The notes: generated from the letters alone by a model not told the origin. A stretch of 64,000 nucleotides of DNA from Marinomonas rhizomae (GCF_024397855.1 NZ_CP073343.1:2790001-2854000), one strand, 5' to 3'; shown: positions 17,372-29,454, numbered from the stretch's first letter. Translations and numbers: made by a program.

Positions 17372-18529
17372 CTAATGTCGGGCCTCTGTTACCTTTTTAC
17401 GAATGTAGTTATTGAACAAAACCGCGATTAACAACATGGCTCCCAAAAACACGCGGAACCAATCTGAATCGATACCGGTGAAGAAGATGCCCATTTGTAC
17501 GACACCAAAGATCAAGGCGCCAAAACACGCACCAATGACTGAACCATAACCACCGGTCAGTAACGCACCACCGATGACCACAGCAATAATGGCTTCGAAC
17601 TCTTTTAAAACACCGCGGTCAGCGGATGCGGAACCAAATTCAAACACCTGACAAGCCGCGTAAACCGTTGCGGTGAATGCCGTAAACATGAACAAAGAAA
17701 TTTTGACTTTATCAACTGGCACACCAACGTTTCGCGCCGCTTTGTCATCGCCACCCGTCGCAAAAATCCAGTTACCGTATTTCGTACGCAATAGAACCCA
17801 ACTTGCAACGACGGCTAGGAATACACACCAAACAATCACCATTGGAATACCTTCAACCACTGGAGTGCCATCATCGTAAGAACTAATCAAGCCAATATTG
17901 GCGAACCAGGCAAACAGGCTTTTACCAATGACACCGCCAAACACCGCGGCGAGCCAATCTCCATCGGCGTATTTGTCGATACCGCCCACTATGGTGCGAT
18001 TGGTGAATAGAATAGAAAGCGCGATGGTCAAACCACGCAACATGAAAAGGAATGCAAGACTCACAATAAAAGAAGGCAAACCAGTCTTAACAACTATGTA
18101 GCCATTCAGAAAACCAATTAGCATGGCACCAGCAAAAGCAAAAAGAATCGCCCCCCAGATTGGCCACCCCCAATAAACAGCAGGAATCGTCATCATCATG
18201 CCAGCAAAACCAATCATCGAACCAATCGACAAATCAAACTCGCCTGCAATCATCAATAGACAGGCACTAATAGCAATCAAACCTAATTGTGCTGATACGG
18301 TTGTCCAGTTCATGATGCCATCGGAGGCAAACATGCCGGAATCCCCTGCGGTGATAAAAAAGAAAACAAACACTAATAATGCACCAGAAATCGCCCCAAA
18401 TTCAGGCCGATGCAACAACCGCTTCCACGTGGGAACCTTGCGAACTCGTTCATCTCCAGCTGATTTTTCTTCTCTTGATTTATCTTCTGCCATTTTAGAT
18501 AAATCAACCGATTGAGTTTGATCAGTCAT
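17372..18529 (-). CDS. Sugar-type ABC transporter permease (inositol importer)
   Basis: An inner-membrane permease of the RbsC/FrcC family, about ten hydrophobic segments in 385 residues. The family GGALLTGGYGS stretch is present near the C-terminus. The N-terminal 40 residues are charged and cytoplasmic. It is the first gene of the minus-strand iol operon, divergent from its binding protein across a 471-base AT-rich region. An extra-long loop with DDGTPVVEGIP separates two segments in the middle. Together with the ATPase and binding protein it forms a complete importer; inositol is inferred from the locus. Confidence 0.9.
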   Translation of the reverse strand: MTDQTQSVDLSKMAEDKSREEKSAGDERVRKVPTWKRLLHRPEFGAISGALLVFVFFFITAGDSGMFASDGIMNWTTVSAQLGLIAISACLLMIAGEFDLSIGSMIGFAGMMMTIPAVYWGWPIWGAILFAFAGAMLIGFLNGYIVVKTGLPSFIVSLAFLFMLRGLTIALSILFTNRTIVGGIDKYADGDWLAAVFGGVIGKSLFAWFANIGLISSYDDGTPVVEGIPMVIVWCVFLAVVASWVLLRTKYGNWIFATGGDDKAARNVGVPVDKVKISLFMFTAFTATVYAACQVFEFGSASADRGVLKEFEAIIAVVIGGALLTGGYGSVIGACFGALIFGVVQMGIFFTGIDSDWFRVFLGAMLLIAVLFNNYIRKKVTEARH

Positions 18530-19000
18530 AGCGTCACACCTTACTTTTTATAGTTATTTTTTTGTGATTTCTAAACATGTTTAGCGAGCAGCCCTACTTG
18601 CCTAACAACTCGTTACGTCTCTTATTCTCGTACAAATTGCTCTTTAAGTAGCGTACTCAGTAACACGATAGAGCTTAATGTCTTTTCATTTCAACAATGG
18701 AACCATAATAGAATATTTATTTCATTTTATTCAATAGACAAAATAAAAATTTACATTAAATACAAAATAAATTGCCCAAAAAACATCAGAAAGTCTTTAT
18801 AAAATGAAAATAAAACCATAAAAAACAATTAACTATGTAAAAAAACTCATTGCAGAATAAAAAATTTCGAAATATTGCAATTATGAAATATTCATTCTAA
18901 CATCATTCCAATTCTGCTCAAAAATAGATCAGAGTTAGAATTTGCTAAATCCAAAAATAAGTAATAACAAAAATAATTAAACGAAACGGAGATAGTCGTA
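18530..19000. promoter_or_regulatory. Divergent AT-rich control region of the inositol locus
   Basis: These 471 bases separate the permease (minus) from the binding protein (plus), contain no credible gene, and must hold both promoters. The part from about 18700 is very A/T rich. Two direct copies of GAAATATT occur at 18869-18876 and 18885-18892, 16 bases apart, next to TTTCGAAA. They are candidates for regulator binding, but I cannot show that the RpiR protein uses them. The GGAA-N6-TTCC motif known for rhizobial IolR is not evident. Confidence 0.5.
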
Positions 19001-19960
19001 ATGAAGAAATTCCTGAAGAAAGGTACAGCCATACTCGTCGCCGGCGCTGCGACTCTAGGCGTTATGTCCATGCCCACAGCGGCTCACGCTGAAGGTGAAC
19101 GTTATGTGTTCATTTCCCATGCACCTGATTCTGATTCTTGGTGGAACGTGATTAAAAATGCGGTAAAACAAGCTGCTTCAGACATGAAGGTCACCGTTGA
19201 ATACCGTAACCCGCCAACCGGCGATTTAGCTGATATGGCAAGAATCGTCGAACAAGCCGTTGCGACTAACCCTGATGGTATTGTGCTTTCAATTGCAGAT
19301 TTCGATACCTTAGAAGGCCCTTTAGAGAAAGCCTCTAAAAAAGGCATTCCATTCATTACCATGAATTCAGGTACACAAGAGCAATCCAAAGCATTAGGCG
19401 CACTACTGCATGTAGGGCAACCTGAGTTTGCCGCTGGCTTCGGTGCTGGACAGCGCGCGAAGAAGCAAGGAGTAAAATCCTTCTTATGTGTTAACCACTA
19501 CATTACCAACCCAGCATCTGTAGAACGTTGCATGGGGTTTGCCAAAGGCCTAGGTGTTGAGCTTGGCAACCAGATGATTGACTCTGGATCCGATCCAACC
19601 AACGTAGAAACCAAAGTATCGGCTTACCTTCGTAAGAACCCAAATACTGATGCAATCCTAACCTTAGGGCCAACCTCTGCTCATCCAACGTTGCGAGCAT
19701 TGGAAAAAAATCGCAATCTGAAAAACATTTATTTTGGTACTTTTGATTTGAGCGGGCAAATTTCGGCCGCCATTAAAGATGGTCGAATTAACTTTGCTAT
19801 CGACCAACAACCTTACTTACAAGGTTACTTACCTATTAGCTTCTTAACGCTTTACACGCGCTACGGGTTGATTCCAAGTAACGATGTGAACTCTGGTCCT
19901 GGTTTCATTACCAAAGACAACATCGCGCTTGTTGAAAAATACGCGGGGGAATTCCGTTAA
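19001..19960 (+). CDS. Periplasmic sugar/inositol-binding protein of the ABC importer
   Basis: A signal peptide spans about residues 1-31 and ends AAHA before EGERY, so the protein is periplasmic. The remainder is a type I periplasmic binding protein (Peripla_BP_4-like) with RYVFISHAPDSDSWWN at the start and GTFDLSGQ in the second lobe. At 319 residues it has the usual length. GGAG nine bases upstream supports the ATG. It diverges from the permease and is followed by a hairpin and the RpiR regulator. Inositol is the probable ligand, by context. Confidence 0.88.
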   Translation: MKKFLKKGTAILVAGAATLGVMSMPTAAHAEGERYVFISHAPDSDSWWNVIKNAVKQAASDMKVTVEYRNPPTGDLADMARIVEQAVATNPDGIVLSIADFDTLEGPLEKASKKGIPFITMNSGTQEQSKALGALLHVGQPEFAAGFGAGQRAKKQGVKSFLCVNHYITNPASVERCMGFAKGLGVELGNQMIDSGSDPTNVETKVSAYLRKNPNTDAILTLGPTSAHPTLRALEKNRNLKNIYFGTFDLSGQISAAIKDGRINFAIDQQPYLQGYLPISFLTLYTRYGLIPSNDVNSGPGFITKDNIALVEKYAGEFR

Positions 19961-19978
19961 ATCTATTGATTAACAAAA

Positions 19979-20002
19979 GCTGAGGTCATCAACGACCTCA
20001 GC
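19979..20002 (+). terminator. Hairpin between binding-protein and RpiR genes
   Basis: GCTGAGGTC and GACCTCAGC flank the loop atcaac, giving a 9-bp perfect stem. There is no T run behind it, so it may only partly terminate or may protect the mRNA of the abundant binding protein. Confidence 0.55.
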
Positions 20003-20038
20003 ACAACCTCTCGGCAAGTATTTATAATAAAAAATCGC

Positions 20039-20044
20039 TATAAT
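20039..20044 (+). promoter_or_regulatory. Possible -10 box for the RpiR-family regulator
   Basis: A perfect TATAAT lies 47 bases before the TTG start, in a short gap after the hairpin at 19979. The -35 position (about 20016) is poor (AAGTAT), so the promoter would be weak or activator-dependent. A second TATAAT lies at 20023. Confidence 0.35.
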
Positions 20045-20091
20045 GCGAGTCGTTAAATACATAGCTAGATCACAATTTTAGGAGCCACTGT

Positions 20092-20952
20092 TTGGGCGCA
20101 CCAACTTCTCTTGACCAACTACAGCAAGCCATTAGCCGAAACTACGACGATTTAAGCAAACGCTTACAACAAGTAGCACGTTTTTTACTAGAGCATCCTA
20201 ATACTGTCGCTTTAGAAACGGTAGCAAGTCTTGCTGAGCAATGTGATGTGCCCCCTTCTACATTGGTTCGTTTTGCGGCAGCTTTTGAATACAATGGCTT
20301 TAGCGAGATGCAAAACCTGTTTCGACAAGCACTCGTTGAGCAGACATCCAGCTATAGCGAGCGAGTTAAGTTGAGCAAAAGCACTGTCAGTACCACGATT
20401 GATGCTTCGCACATTCTAGAAGAGTTCAGTAGCAGTAATGCATTTTCCATGAACCACATGAACCACCACTTCTCTCAAGAAATGCTCAACAAAGCAGTCG
20501 ACTTGCTTGAAAACGCGCAGAATATTTACCTCATTGGTTTACGCCGTGCATTTCCAATTTCAAGCTACTTTGCTTACAGCTTAAGACACTTAAATAAAAC
20601 GACCCACCTTATTGATGGCGGTGGGGGAATGCTGATTGAGCAAGCCAGCAATATTCGCAAAAACGACGTTATCATTGCGACGGCATTTAGCCCTTATGCC
20701 AAAGAGACCGTTAATGTCTGCGAATATGCATTCAAAGCAGGCGCTCAAGTCATTGCTATTACTGATAGCAAAATCAGCCCATTAGCCGCCCTTTCAGACG
20801 TTTGTTTTGATATAAAAGAAGCGGAAGTATTGGGGTTTCGTTCGCTAACATCCTCTATGACATTGGCACAGACCCTACTTGTCGCTTTAGCGTATCGACT
20901 CAACAGCGATGGTAAAATGGGCGACACCAAACAAATAGAGTGGAAACATTAG
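20092..20952 (+). CDS. RpiR-family transcriptional regulator (probable inositol regulator)
   Basis: The N-terminal HTH_6 domain spans about residues 1-80 (TVASLAEQCDVPPSTLVRFA is the recognition region), and a SIS sugar-phosphate-binding domain covers about 125-260. The TTG start is supported by TAGGAGC just upstream. Regulators of inositol catabolism in proteobacteria (IolR) often belong to this family and sense a phosphorylated intermediate through the SIS domain. Its place behind the binding protein makes that role likely here. Its stop overlaps the end of the convergent GNAT gene by 4 bases. Confidence 0.88.
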   Translation: MGAPTSLDQLQQAISRNYDDLSKRLQQVARFLLEHPNTVALETVASLAEQCDVPPSTLVRFAAAFEYNGFSEMQNLFRQALVEQTSSYSERVKLSKSTVSTTIDASHILEEFSSSNAFSMNHMNHHFSQEMLNKAVDLLENAQNIYLIGLRRAFPISSYFAYSLRHLNKTTHLIDGGGGMLIEQASNIRKNDVIIATAFSPYAKETVNVCEYAFKAGAQVIAITDSKISPLAALSDVCFDIKEAEVLGFRSLTSSMTLAQTLLVALAYRLNSDGKMGDTKQIEWKH

Positions 20953-21368
20953 TTATCGTGTTCGAAGCGCTTTCCTAAGCCGACAACGTCATCATTGCCA
21001 TAGCCAATTGCTTTGTAAAATTCGATGACGGTTTGATTCGTATTACGAACTTGCAGATTTATTTTAGGACAGCCTTTAGCAATGATTAATTCTTCAACCG
21101 CTGTCATAATTGATTGTCCGTAGCCTTTTCTTTGATGGTCTGGGCTAACAGCTAAATAGTTAATCCAACCTCGGTGACCTTCATAACCTCCCATTACCGT
21201 AGCAACCACGCTATTATTGACGACGCCAACAAGAAATAAATCGGCATCCACCTTAAGCTTACGAGCGATGTCTTTATCTGGGTCGTTCTGAGAGGCAAGC
21301 AAACCACATTGTTCCCATAGATCAATTACCACTTTTCTGTCTTTTTCTTCATAACGGCGAATATTCAT
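20949..21368 (-). CDS. GNAT N-acetyltransferase, YpeA-like
   Basis: A compact GNAT domain of 139 residues with the acetyl-CoA-binding QRKGYG loop and the stretches LWEQCGLL, GGYEGHRGWINYLAVSP and GCPKINLQVRNTN, which strongly resemble E. coli YpeA. The substrate is unknown. I use the ATG at 21368; an upstream TTG at 21377 is possible but stands too close to the AGGAGG site. It is convergent with the RpiR gene and lies 16 bases after the DUF2127 gene, so those two are probably cotranscribed. Confidence 0.85.
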   Translation of the reverse strand: MNIRRYEEKDRKVVIDLWEQCGLLASQNDPDKDIARKLKVDADLFLVGVVNNSVVATVMGGYEGHRGWINYLAVSPDHQRKGYGQSIMTAVEELIIAKGCPKINLQVRNTNQTVIEFYKAIGYGNDDVVGLGKRFEHDN

Positions 21369-21384
21369 AATCCTCAAATACCTC

Positions 21385-21852
21385 CTATTTAGTTGCCATC
21401 GCTAATGCTTTCTCTCCTCGCTTTAGCACCCAATACAAGTAAGCCACAACGATTAAATTAAACAGCAATACAGCAACGTTAACATGGCTAGGATTTTGGT
21501 AAATAGCATAAAGCTCAAAGGGAATATAAAGTGAGCCGCTGATGAAAGCGAACCACTCAGTCCAGCGCAATTTATGCCATAACCCATAGGCGATAACAAA
21601 GCGGAAACAGGCATACATTAGGGCGATAATTATCACCAATACATGATCTTGCTGGATAACTTTCTCAACGAAAGTTAACAGCAAATTAACGTAATAATTG
21701 TTTGGAGAGATGGGCCAGTTTTGCATTAGCTGGGCCGCGAGTTGATGCAGGTCTTGCTTAGCGATAACATTAACACTAAGCGCTAAACACAGGGCTAGTA
21801 GACCTTTTACGCCATCAACAACCGCAATTGCTTTTAAGCCTTCAAACTTCAT
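21385..21852 (-). CDS. DUF2127 membrane protein
   Basis: A 155-residue integral membrane protein with about four hydrophobic segments; KAIAVVDGVKGLLAL at the start and YGLWHKLRWTEWFAFISG near the middle are DUF2127 features. The function of the family is unknown. I start it at 21852 (MKFEGLK) because the upstream extension to 21900 is not family-like. The GNAT gene follows 16 bases after its stop. Confidence 0.75.
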   Translation of the reverse strand: MKFEGLKAIAVVDGVKGLLALCLALSVNVIAKQDLHQLAAQLMQNWPISPNNYYVNLLLTFVEKVIQQDHVLVIIIALMYACFRFVIAYGLWHKLRWTEWFAFISGSLYIPFELYAIYQNPSHVNVAVLLFNLIVVAYLYWVLKRGEKALAMATK

Positions 21853-21961
21853 AGGTTCGACTTTTTGATAAAAAATCAGCATACTAGAATTGGATGACAA
21901 AAAAGTGATTAGGATATTATTTCCTTCTTTGTTACCTTCCCTTGTATAAAAGCAGTAATTT

Positions 21962-22002
21962 GCATAAAAAAGGTGAGCAAGACTAAAAGCCTAGCTCACC
22001 TT
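21962..22002 (-). terminator. Rho-independent terminator of the Cache chemoreceptor gene
   Basis: AAGGTGAGC at 21970-21978 pairs with GCTCACCTT at 21994-22002. On the minus strand the stem is followed by TTTTTT. It lies 19 bases beyond the chemoreceptor stop. Confidence 0.8.
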
Positions 22003-22020
22003 GATGGTACCTAAAAACAG

Positions 22021-23904
22021 CTACACTTTAAATTTATCTAAAGATCTTGCTTGCTCAACGGTAATTTCAACCATGGTTTCACATAGTACAGATTGCCCTT
22101 GTGCAGCATCAGAAACAGATTGGCTAATATCACGAATATTCGTGGTATTACGATTAATCTCATTAGATGTTGCACTTTGCTCTTCAGCGGCCGCGGCAAT
22201 TTGAATCGTCATTTCATTGATTTCAATGATACTCGAACGAATTGCATCCAATGATATTTTCGCCTGGTCTGCAAGACGTTGTGTTCCATTCGCATTATCG
22301 CGGTTTTCTAGGATAACTTTTTCTGCATCCCTTACCCCTGTCTGTAGCTGCTGGATCATTTTCTTGATTTGCTCTGTAGATTCTTGCGTTTTTGACGCCA
22401 ACGTCCGAACTTCATCTGCTACTACCGCAAATCCTCGACCTTGCTCACCAGCGCGTGCCGCTTCAATCGCCGCATTCAATGCCAACAAATTCGTTTGATC
22501 AGCAATGTCAGTGATAACGGTCAAAATCGATTCTATGTTGTCACTGTAACTTACCAAGTCATTAATAGTCGTGACTACATCACCCATTTGCTCTGTCAGT
22601 TGAGCAATAGACGTTGTCGTTTGATCAACAATGACTTCACCTTCTTTTGCTGCAACATCGGCTTGATTTGCTCGACTTGCTGCTGTTTGCGCATTATCCG
22701 CTACATCATGCGCGGTGGCCGACATTTCATGCATTGCCGTCGCCAGTTGATCTAGTTCATTAAGCTGAGTATAAAGTTGTTTAGAAGATTCCACAGAAGA
22801 TGCTGCTGTCTTATCTGTATTCTCACGTATATGGCGAGATTGACTTTTCACCTCGCTAATTAAGCGCTGTAAATAGTCAATAAACTTATTAAATTCACCT
22901 GATACATGACCAAATTCATCATCGCTGGTAATCGCCAGACGCTTAGTTAAATCGCCTTGCCCACCATTAATTTCCTCTAAAGATTCATGCAAAGCTCGGA
23001 GCGGCTGTAATAAACGAGTCACAACAAAGTACAGCACGATAGAAACAAGTAAGGCAGCGATTAATGTTCCCCAAAAAGCGACCCACCCAAATTCTCGCAC
23101 GCTAGCGAATAATTTATCTTCATCTAATACCACACCGACATACCAATCTGAACCGTACAAATTAGGTAATGGGCTGAAAGACACATACACTGGCGTGCCA
23201 TCTGCAAGCTGTTTTTCAACCAAGTCTGTACTTAATGTTGGTACACCGCCTTGAAGTAAATTGGTAACCGACTTACCGTTTAAAGCCGCATTAGGATGAC
23301 TAATGATTTTTCCATCCTTACTCAATAAAAATGCATAGCCAGTATTATTAAAGTTAAGCGCATTTACTGAGTCAGAAACTGTTTTAAGGCTTATATCACC
23401 ACCAAATGCCCCTTTAAAAGTGCCTTGATCACGAAAAGCAGCCACAGCTGAGATCAAGATCTCGCCTGTTACAGAATCAGGGTATGGTTGCGTTAATACC
23501 GCTTGCTTATGTTGTTGTGCCACACTATACCAAGGACGTTTACGAGCGTCCCAGCCTGGTGGGTCCCACTCAGGATTATTGGTAATACGACGCTCGCTTG
23601 TATCCAAGCCACCAAACAATAATAAAAATTCTTGCTGATTAATGGGAGCATCAAACGCTTGCTGAATCGTCTCTTGGCTAAAATTTGCGTTTACCGTTTG
23701 AGCAATAACTTCAATCAAATTTATTTTGTTTTGTAACCAGTTATCTACCTGCAAAGCCAATGCTTTACTGCTTTCCTGAGTACTCGTGGTCGTTTTTTCC
23801 AATAACGCACTTCTTAGACTGCTGTATTGCAACCACGAATACAGTGAGAATGCTAAAACAACGACGACGGATGCACATAATACAACCTTGTGGGATACCT
23901 TCAT
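22021..23904 (-). CDS. Methyl-accepting chemotaxis protein with dCache sensor
   Basis: A chemoreceptor of 627 residues: N-terminal membrane segment (about 7-28), a periplasmic double-Cache sensor containing [12 protein letters not shown], a second membrane segment near 295, HAMP, and a signalling domain with the hairpin tip around [20 protein letters not shown]. It relays ligand binding to CheA/CheW; dCache domains often bind amino acids or other small organics. No C-terminal CheR-tethering pentapeptide is seen. I start at 23904 (MKVSHKV); the upstream extension to 23979 lacks support. No chemotaxis kinase genes are nearby. Confidence 0.9.
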   Translation of the reverse strand: MKVSHKVVLCASVVVVLAFSLYSWLQYSSLRSALLEKTTTSTQESSKALALQVDNWLQNKINLIEVIAQTVNANFSQETIQQAFDAPINQQEFLLLFGGLDTSERRITNNPEWDPPGWDARKRPWYSVAQQHKQAVLTQPYPDSVTGEILISAVAAFRDQGTFKGAFGGDISLKTVSDSVNALNFNNTGYAFLLSKDGKIISHPNAALNGKSVTNLLQGGVPTLSTDLVEKQLADGTPVYVSFSPLPNLYGSDWYVGVVLDEDKLFASVREFGWVAFWGTLIAALLVSIVLYFVVTRLLQPLRALHESLEEINGGQGDLTKRLAITSDDEFGHVSGEFNKFIDYLQRLISEVKSQSRHIRENTDKTAASSVESSKQLYTQLNELDQLATAMHEMSATAHDVADNAQTAASRANQADVAAKEGEVIVDQTTTSIAQLTEQMGDVVTTINDLVSYSDNIESILTVITDIADQTNLLALNAAIEAARAGEQGRGFAVVADEVRTLASKTQESTEQIKKMIQQLQTGVRDAEKVILENRDNANGTQRLADQAKISLDAIRSSIIEINEMTIQIAAAAEEQSATSNEINRNTTNIRDISQSVSDAAQGQSVLCETMVEITVEQARSLDKFKV

Positions 23905-24085
23905 TCTTTCATTACCTATTTTATAAAATTCAAACCGCGTTCGCGCTTCCATGTGATTTTCGCTACAACAAAGTGGCATGCAATTATTGCAACTAAATGA
24001 AAATCAGTGAATTTATAACAGCAGCACTTAAAGTGCCAGCTTTACTATTTTTTATTATTGAAATGGGTATTTTTTAAACCGAAAT

Positions 24086-24123
24086 GCTAAAAAACCCCGC
24101 ATTCCATTCGAAATGCGGGGTTG
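24086..24123 (-). terminator. Terminator after katG
   Basis: AACCCCGCATT and AATGCGGGGTT flank the loop ccattcga (24093-24122). The A run at 24089-24094 gives a T run on the minus strand. It separates katG from the chemoreceptor gene. Confidence 0.85.
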
Positions 24124-24156
24124 GTGTTGGTAATGCTCAACTATGAAACTAAGAGA

Positions 24157-26712
<2,556 letters not shown>

Positions 26713-27957
26713 ATGACACAATCAGACTATCCATTAATTGAAGTGCCTCAAAATAAACGCAGAGGCTTACTGCCAATGGCAGTCATCCTGCTAGGGTTCA
26801 CTTTTTTTACTGCAACCATGTGGGCAGGCGGTACATTAGGAACCTCGTTTTCATTTTCAGAATTGCTATTGGTTATTCTAGTCGGGAATGTGCTTCTTGG
26901 CCTTTATGCATCTTGCTTAGCGTTCATTGCTTACAAAAGTGGTTTAAACAGCGTATTGATGGGCCGGTTTTGCTTTGGTGAAATAGGCAGTAAGTTAGCC
27001 GATTTCATTCTTGGTTTTACGCAAATTGGTTGGTACGCATGGGGAACAGCCACTCTTGCTATTGTATTAGTCAAAATCACCGCTATCCCTGAAGTATGGC
27101 AAACGCCCTTAATGATTGTATTCGGCATGGCGTTTTGTATCACCGCGATGATTGGTTTTCGCGGTATGGACATATTGTCCCGAATTGCTGTGCCCGCCAT
27201 GCTTATTTTCATTTTGATTAGTCTTTACACAGGCTTAGTCGATGTTGGTGGCGTATCGGCGTTGTTTAGTATTGAGCCTACGCAAAGTTTGAGCTTTACC
27301 GCTGCCATCACCATTGTCATTGGCACCTTTATCAGCGGTGCTACTCAAGCTACAAATTGGAGCCGATTTGCTAATAGTGGAAAAGTCGCCATTTGGGCCA
27401 CCATGGGAGCTTTCTTTTTAGGCAATGGCTTAATGGTGTTAACTGGTGCGCTTGGTACGTTAATTTATCAACAAGCCGATATTGTAGACGTGATGCTGGC
27501 TCAGGGCTTTATGGTACTTGCCGTGCTTATGCTATTTCTAAATATTTGGACAACTCAAGATAACACTATTTACAACTTTGCCGTCGCTGGATGCAACCTG
27601 CTGCGAACCGATAAACGTCGTATTATCACTGTCGCTGGTGCCGCTATTGGCACTGTTATGGCGGTATTTGGAATGTATAATTTTCTCATCCCTTTTCTCG
27701 TTTTATTGGGAACCTTCATTCCGCCAATTGGTGGTGTCATCATGGCAGACTTTTGGTTACGTCATAAAGGCCAATATCCATTATTAGTTGATACTCAATT
27801 GCCTGCATTCAACTGGGTTGGTCTTGGTTCTTATGCTATTGCATCGGCAGCAGCTTACACCTCGCCGATTATGCCTCCGATCGTTGGCGTCTTTGTTGCA
27901 ATAGTAGTTTATGGCGTATTATCTTTTCTATCTCATAGACAAGCCGTCACTGCATGA
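26713..27957 (+). CDS. codB: Cytosine permease (NCS1 family)
   Basis: A 12-segment NCS1 transporter of 414 residues closely similar in layout to E. coli CodB: LGFTFFTATMWAGGTLG near the start, GNVLLGLY, LNIWTTQDN and IPPIGGVIMADF. It imports cytosine, or here perhaps 5-methylcytosine, with a cation. I choose the ATG at 26713; a TTG at 26686 would add nine residues. It lies 92 bases upstream of codA in the same direction, so an operon is likely. Confidence 0.92.
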   Translation: MTQSDYPLIEVPQNKRRGLLPMAVILLGFTFFTATMWAGGTLGTSFSFSELLLVILVGNVLLGLYASCLAFIAYKSGLNSVLMGRFCFGEIGSKLADFILGFTQIGWYAWGTATLAIVLVKITAIPEVWQTPLMIVFGMAFCITAMIGFRGMDILSRIAVPAMLIFILISLYTGLVDVGGVSALFSIEPTQSLSFTAAITIVIGTFISGATQATNWSRFANSGKVAIWATMGAFFLGNGLMVLTGALGTLIYQQADIVDVMLAQGFMVLAVLMLFLNIWTTQDNTIYNFAVAGCNLLRTDKRRIITVAGAAIGTVMAVFGMYNFLIPFLVLLGTFIPPIGGVIMADFWLRHKGQYPLLVDTQLPAFNWVGLGSYAIASAAAYTSPIMPPIVGVFVAIVVYGVLSFLSHRQAVTA

Positions 27958-28049
27958 TAGAAACCATGTGATAAATGCATTGATTATCGAGCAAATATTA
28001 TTTCACCATCACAACATCGAAGCTCAGGCTTTCACGCCTGCCCTTCATT

Positions 28050-29318
28050 ATGACTGAGGTTTTTATGCACATCATTAACGCCCGTTTACGCCAACGTCCA
28101 GAACTGTTTTCTATCCATATTGACCAAGGCCAGTTCAGTAAAATTGAAGTTCAACAAGACACATTAGCGGCTTCAGAAGACACCATTGACGCTAGTGGAA
28201 ACTTAGTCTGTGCGCCTTTTGTCGAACCACATATTCATCTTGATGCAGCATTAACAGCAGGCGAACCGGAATGGAACCAAAGCGGAACACTCTTCGAAGG
28301 CATCGAACGCTGGAGCCAGCGCAAACCGATGCTAAATGAAGCCGACATCCGCCGTCGTGCGTTATCGACAATAGAACTATTGGTACAAAATGGTGTACAG
28401 GCAATTCGAACTCATGCTGACACCACAGACCCAACGCTAATAGGCGTTCGTACGCTTTGTGCTCTGCGTGATGAATTGAAAGATAAAATCGATTTACAAG
28501 TGGTGGCCTTCCCACAAGATGGCATGCTGTCTTACCCAAATGGCTTAAAGCTGATGGAGGAAGCCTTAGAAATAGGTGCCGATGTGGTCGGTGGGATTCC
28601 ACATTTTGAGTACACTCGTGAATTGGGTGAGAAATCCGTCAAACTCATCGTTGAACTAGCGAAAAAATACGATCGCTTGATTGATGTACATTGCGATGAA
28701 ATCGATGATCCAAACTCACGATTTTTAGAGTTTCTTGCCTGCGAAGCCTTGTTCCATGATATGGGATCGAAAGTCACAGCAAGCCATACCACAGCAATGC
28801 ATTCATACGACAACGCCTACTGTTCGAAGCTATTTCGATTATTGAAGAACTCCGGCATTAACTTTATCTCCTGCCCAACCGAAAGCATTCACTTACAAGG
28901 TCGTTTTGATACCTACCCGAAACGCCGAGGCGTAACAAGAGTCAAAGAACTAAGAGAAGCCAATATCAACGTCTGCCTAGGCCAAGACTCTATCTTCGAT
29001 CCGTGGTACTCACTCGGTAACGGCAAACTACTTCGTACGTTAGATTACGCCATGCACATCTGCCAAATGATGGGGTATCAAGACTACGCCCGAGCGCTAG
29101 ATATGATCACAGACAACAGCGCAAAAACCATGTGCTTACAAGGTTATGGCATTGAAGTAGGCAATGCCGCGAATTTTATCTTGCTGGAAGGACATGACGA
29201 CTACAGCGTGCTACGTCAGCAAGGGGAAGTATTGTTGTCGGTTCGACATGGTGAAATCATCATGCAACGTCAACCATCTCAAGTCATTACTGAGCCTTGG
29301 ATTACGCAAGCGATATAA
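28050..29318 (+). CDS. codA: Cytosine deaminase family; serine at position 314 suggests 5-methylcytosine activity
   Basis: An amidohydrolase-fold deaminase that aligns with E. coli CodA at identical residue numbers: metal and catalytic residues H61, H63, H214, E217, H246 and D313. The next residue, D314 in E. coli (GHDDVFDPW), is serine here (GQDSIFDPW). I recall that loss of Asp at 314 was the criterion used to discover bacterial 5-methylcytosine deaminases. The substrate pocket also differs at NFISCPTESI, where E. coli has NFVANPLVNI. It should deaminate cytosine-type bases to uracil or thymine in the cytoplasm. It follows codB and ends at a 14-bp hairpin. Substrate preference is inference. 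Confidence 0.9.
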   Translation: MTEVFMHIINARLRQRPELFSIHIDQGQFSKIEVQQDTLAASEDTIDASGNLVCAPFVEPHIHLDAALTAGEPEWNQSGTLFEGIERWSQRKPMLNEADIRRRALSTIELLVQNGVQAIRTHADTTDPTLIGVRTLCALRDELKDKIDLQVVAFPQDGMLSYPNGLKLMEEALEIGADVVGGIPHFEYTRELGEKSVKLIVELAKKYDRLIDVHCDEIDDPNSRFLEFLACEALFHDMGSKVTASHTTAMHSYDNAYCSKLFRLLKNSGINFISCPTESIHLQGRFDTYPKRRGVTRVKELREANINVCLGQDSIFDPWYSLGNGKLLRTLDYAMHICQMMGYQDYARALDMITDNSAKTMCLQGYGIEVGNAANFILLEGHDDYSVLRQQGEVLLSVRHGEIIMQRQPSQVITEPWITQAI

Positions 29319-29339
29319 TCATTAATATATCAATGTTTT

Positions 29340-29381
29340 TTCAGAAAAGATGAAAGAGCGAGTCTTCTCATCTTTTCTGAA
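29340..29381 (+). terminator. Hairpin after codA
   Basis: TTCAGAAAAGATGA (29340-29353) pairs perfectly with TCATCTTTTCTGAA (29368-29381), a 14-bp stem. A T run precedes rather than follows it on this strand, so it is a probable but atypical terminator. Confidence 0.6.
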
Positions 29382-29400
29382 TATCCAACGACCATTAAGC

Positions 29401-29454
29401 AAAACAACTCAACGTCATCATTCAAAACAACTCAACGTCATCATTCAAAACAAC
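29401..29454. repeat. 23-bp tandem repeat, about 2.3 copies
   Basis: Two exact copies (29401-29423 and 29424-29446) of a unit starting AAAACAACTCAACG and ending CATCATTC, then a partial third copy AAAACAAC. It lies between the codA hairpin and the chemoreceptor promoter region. Likely replication slippage; a regulatory role is possible but unsupported. Confidence 0.85.

Noticed and set aside
29401..29454. CRISPR array
   Set aside because: The copies are directly adjacent with no spacers and only about 2.3 units; this is a simple tandem repeat.
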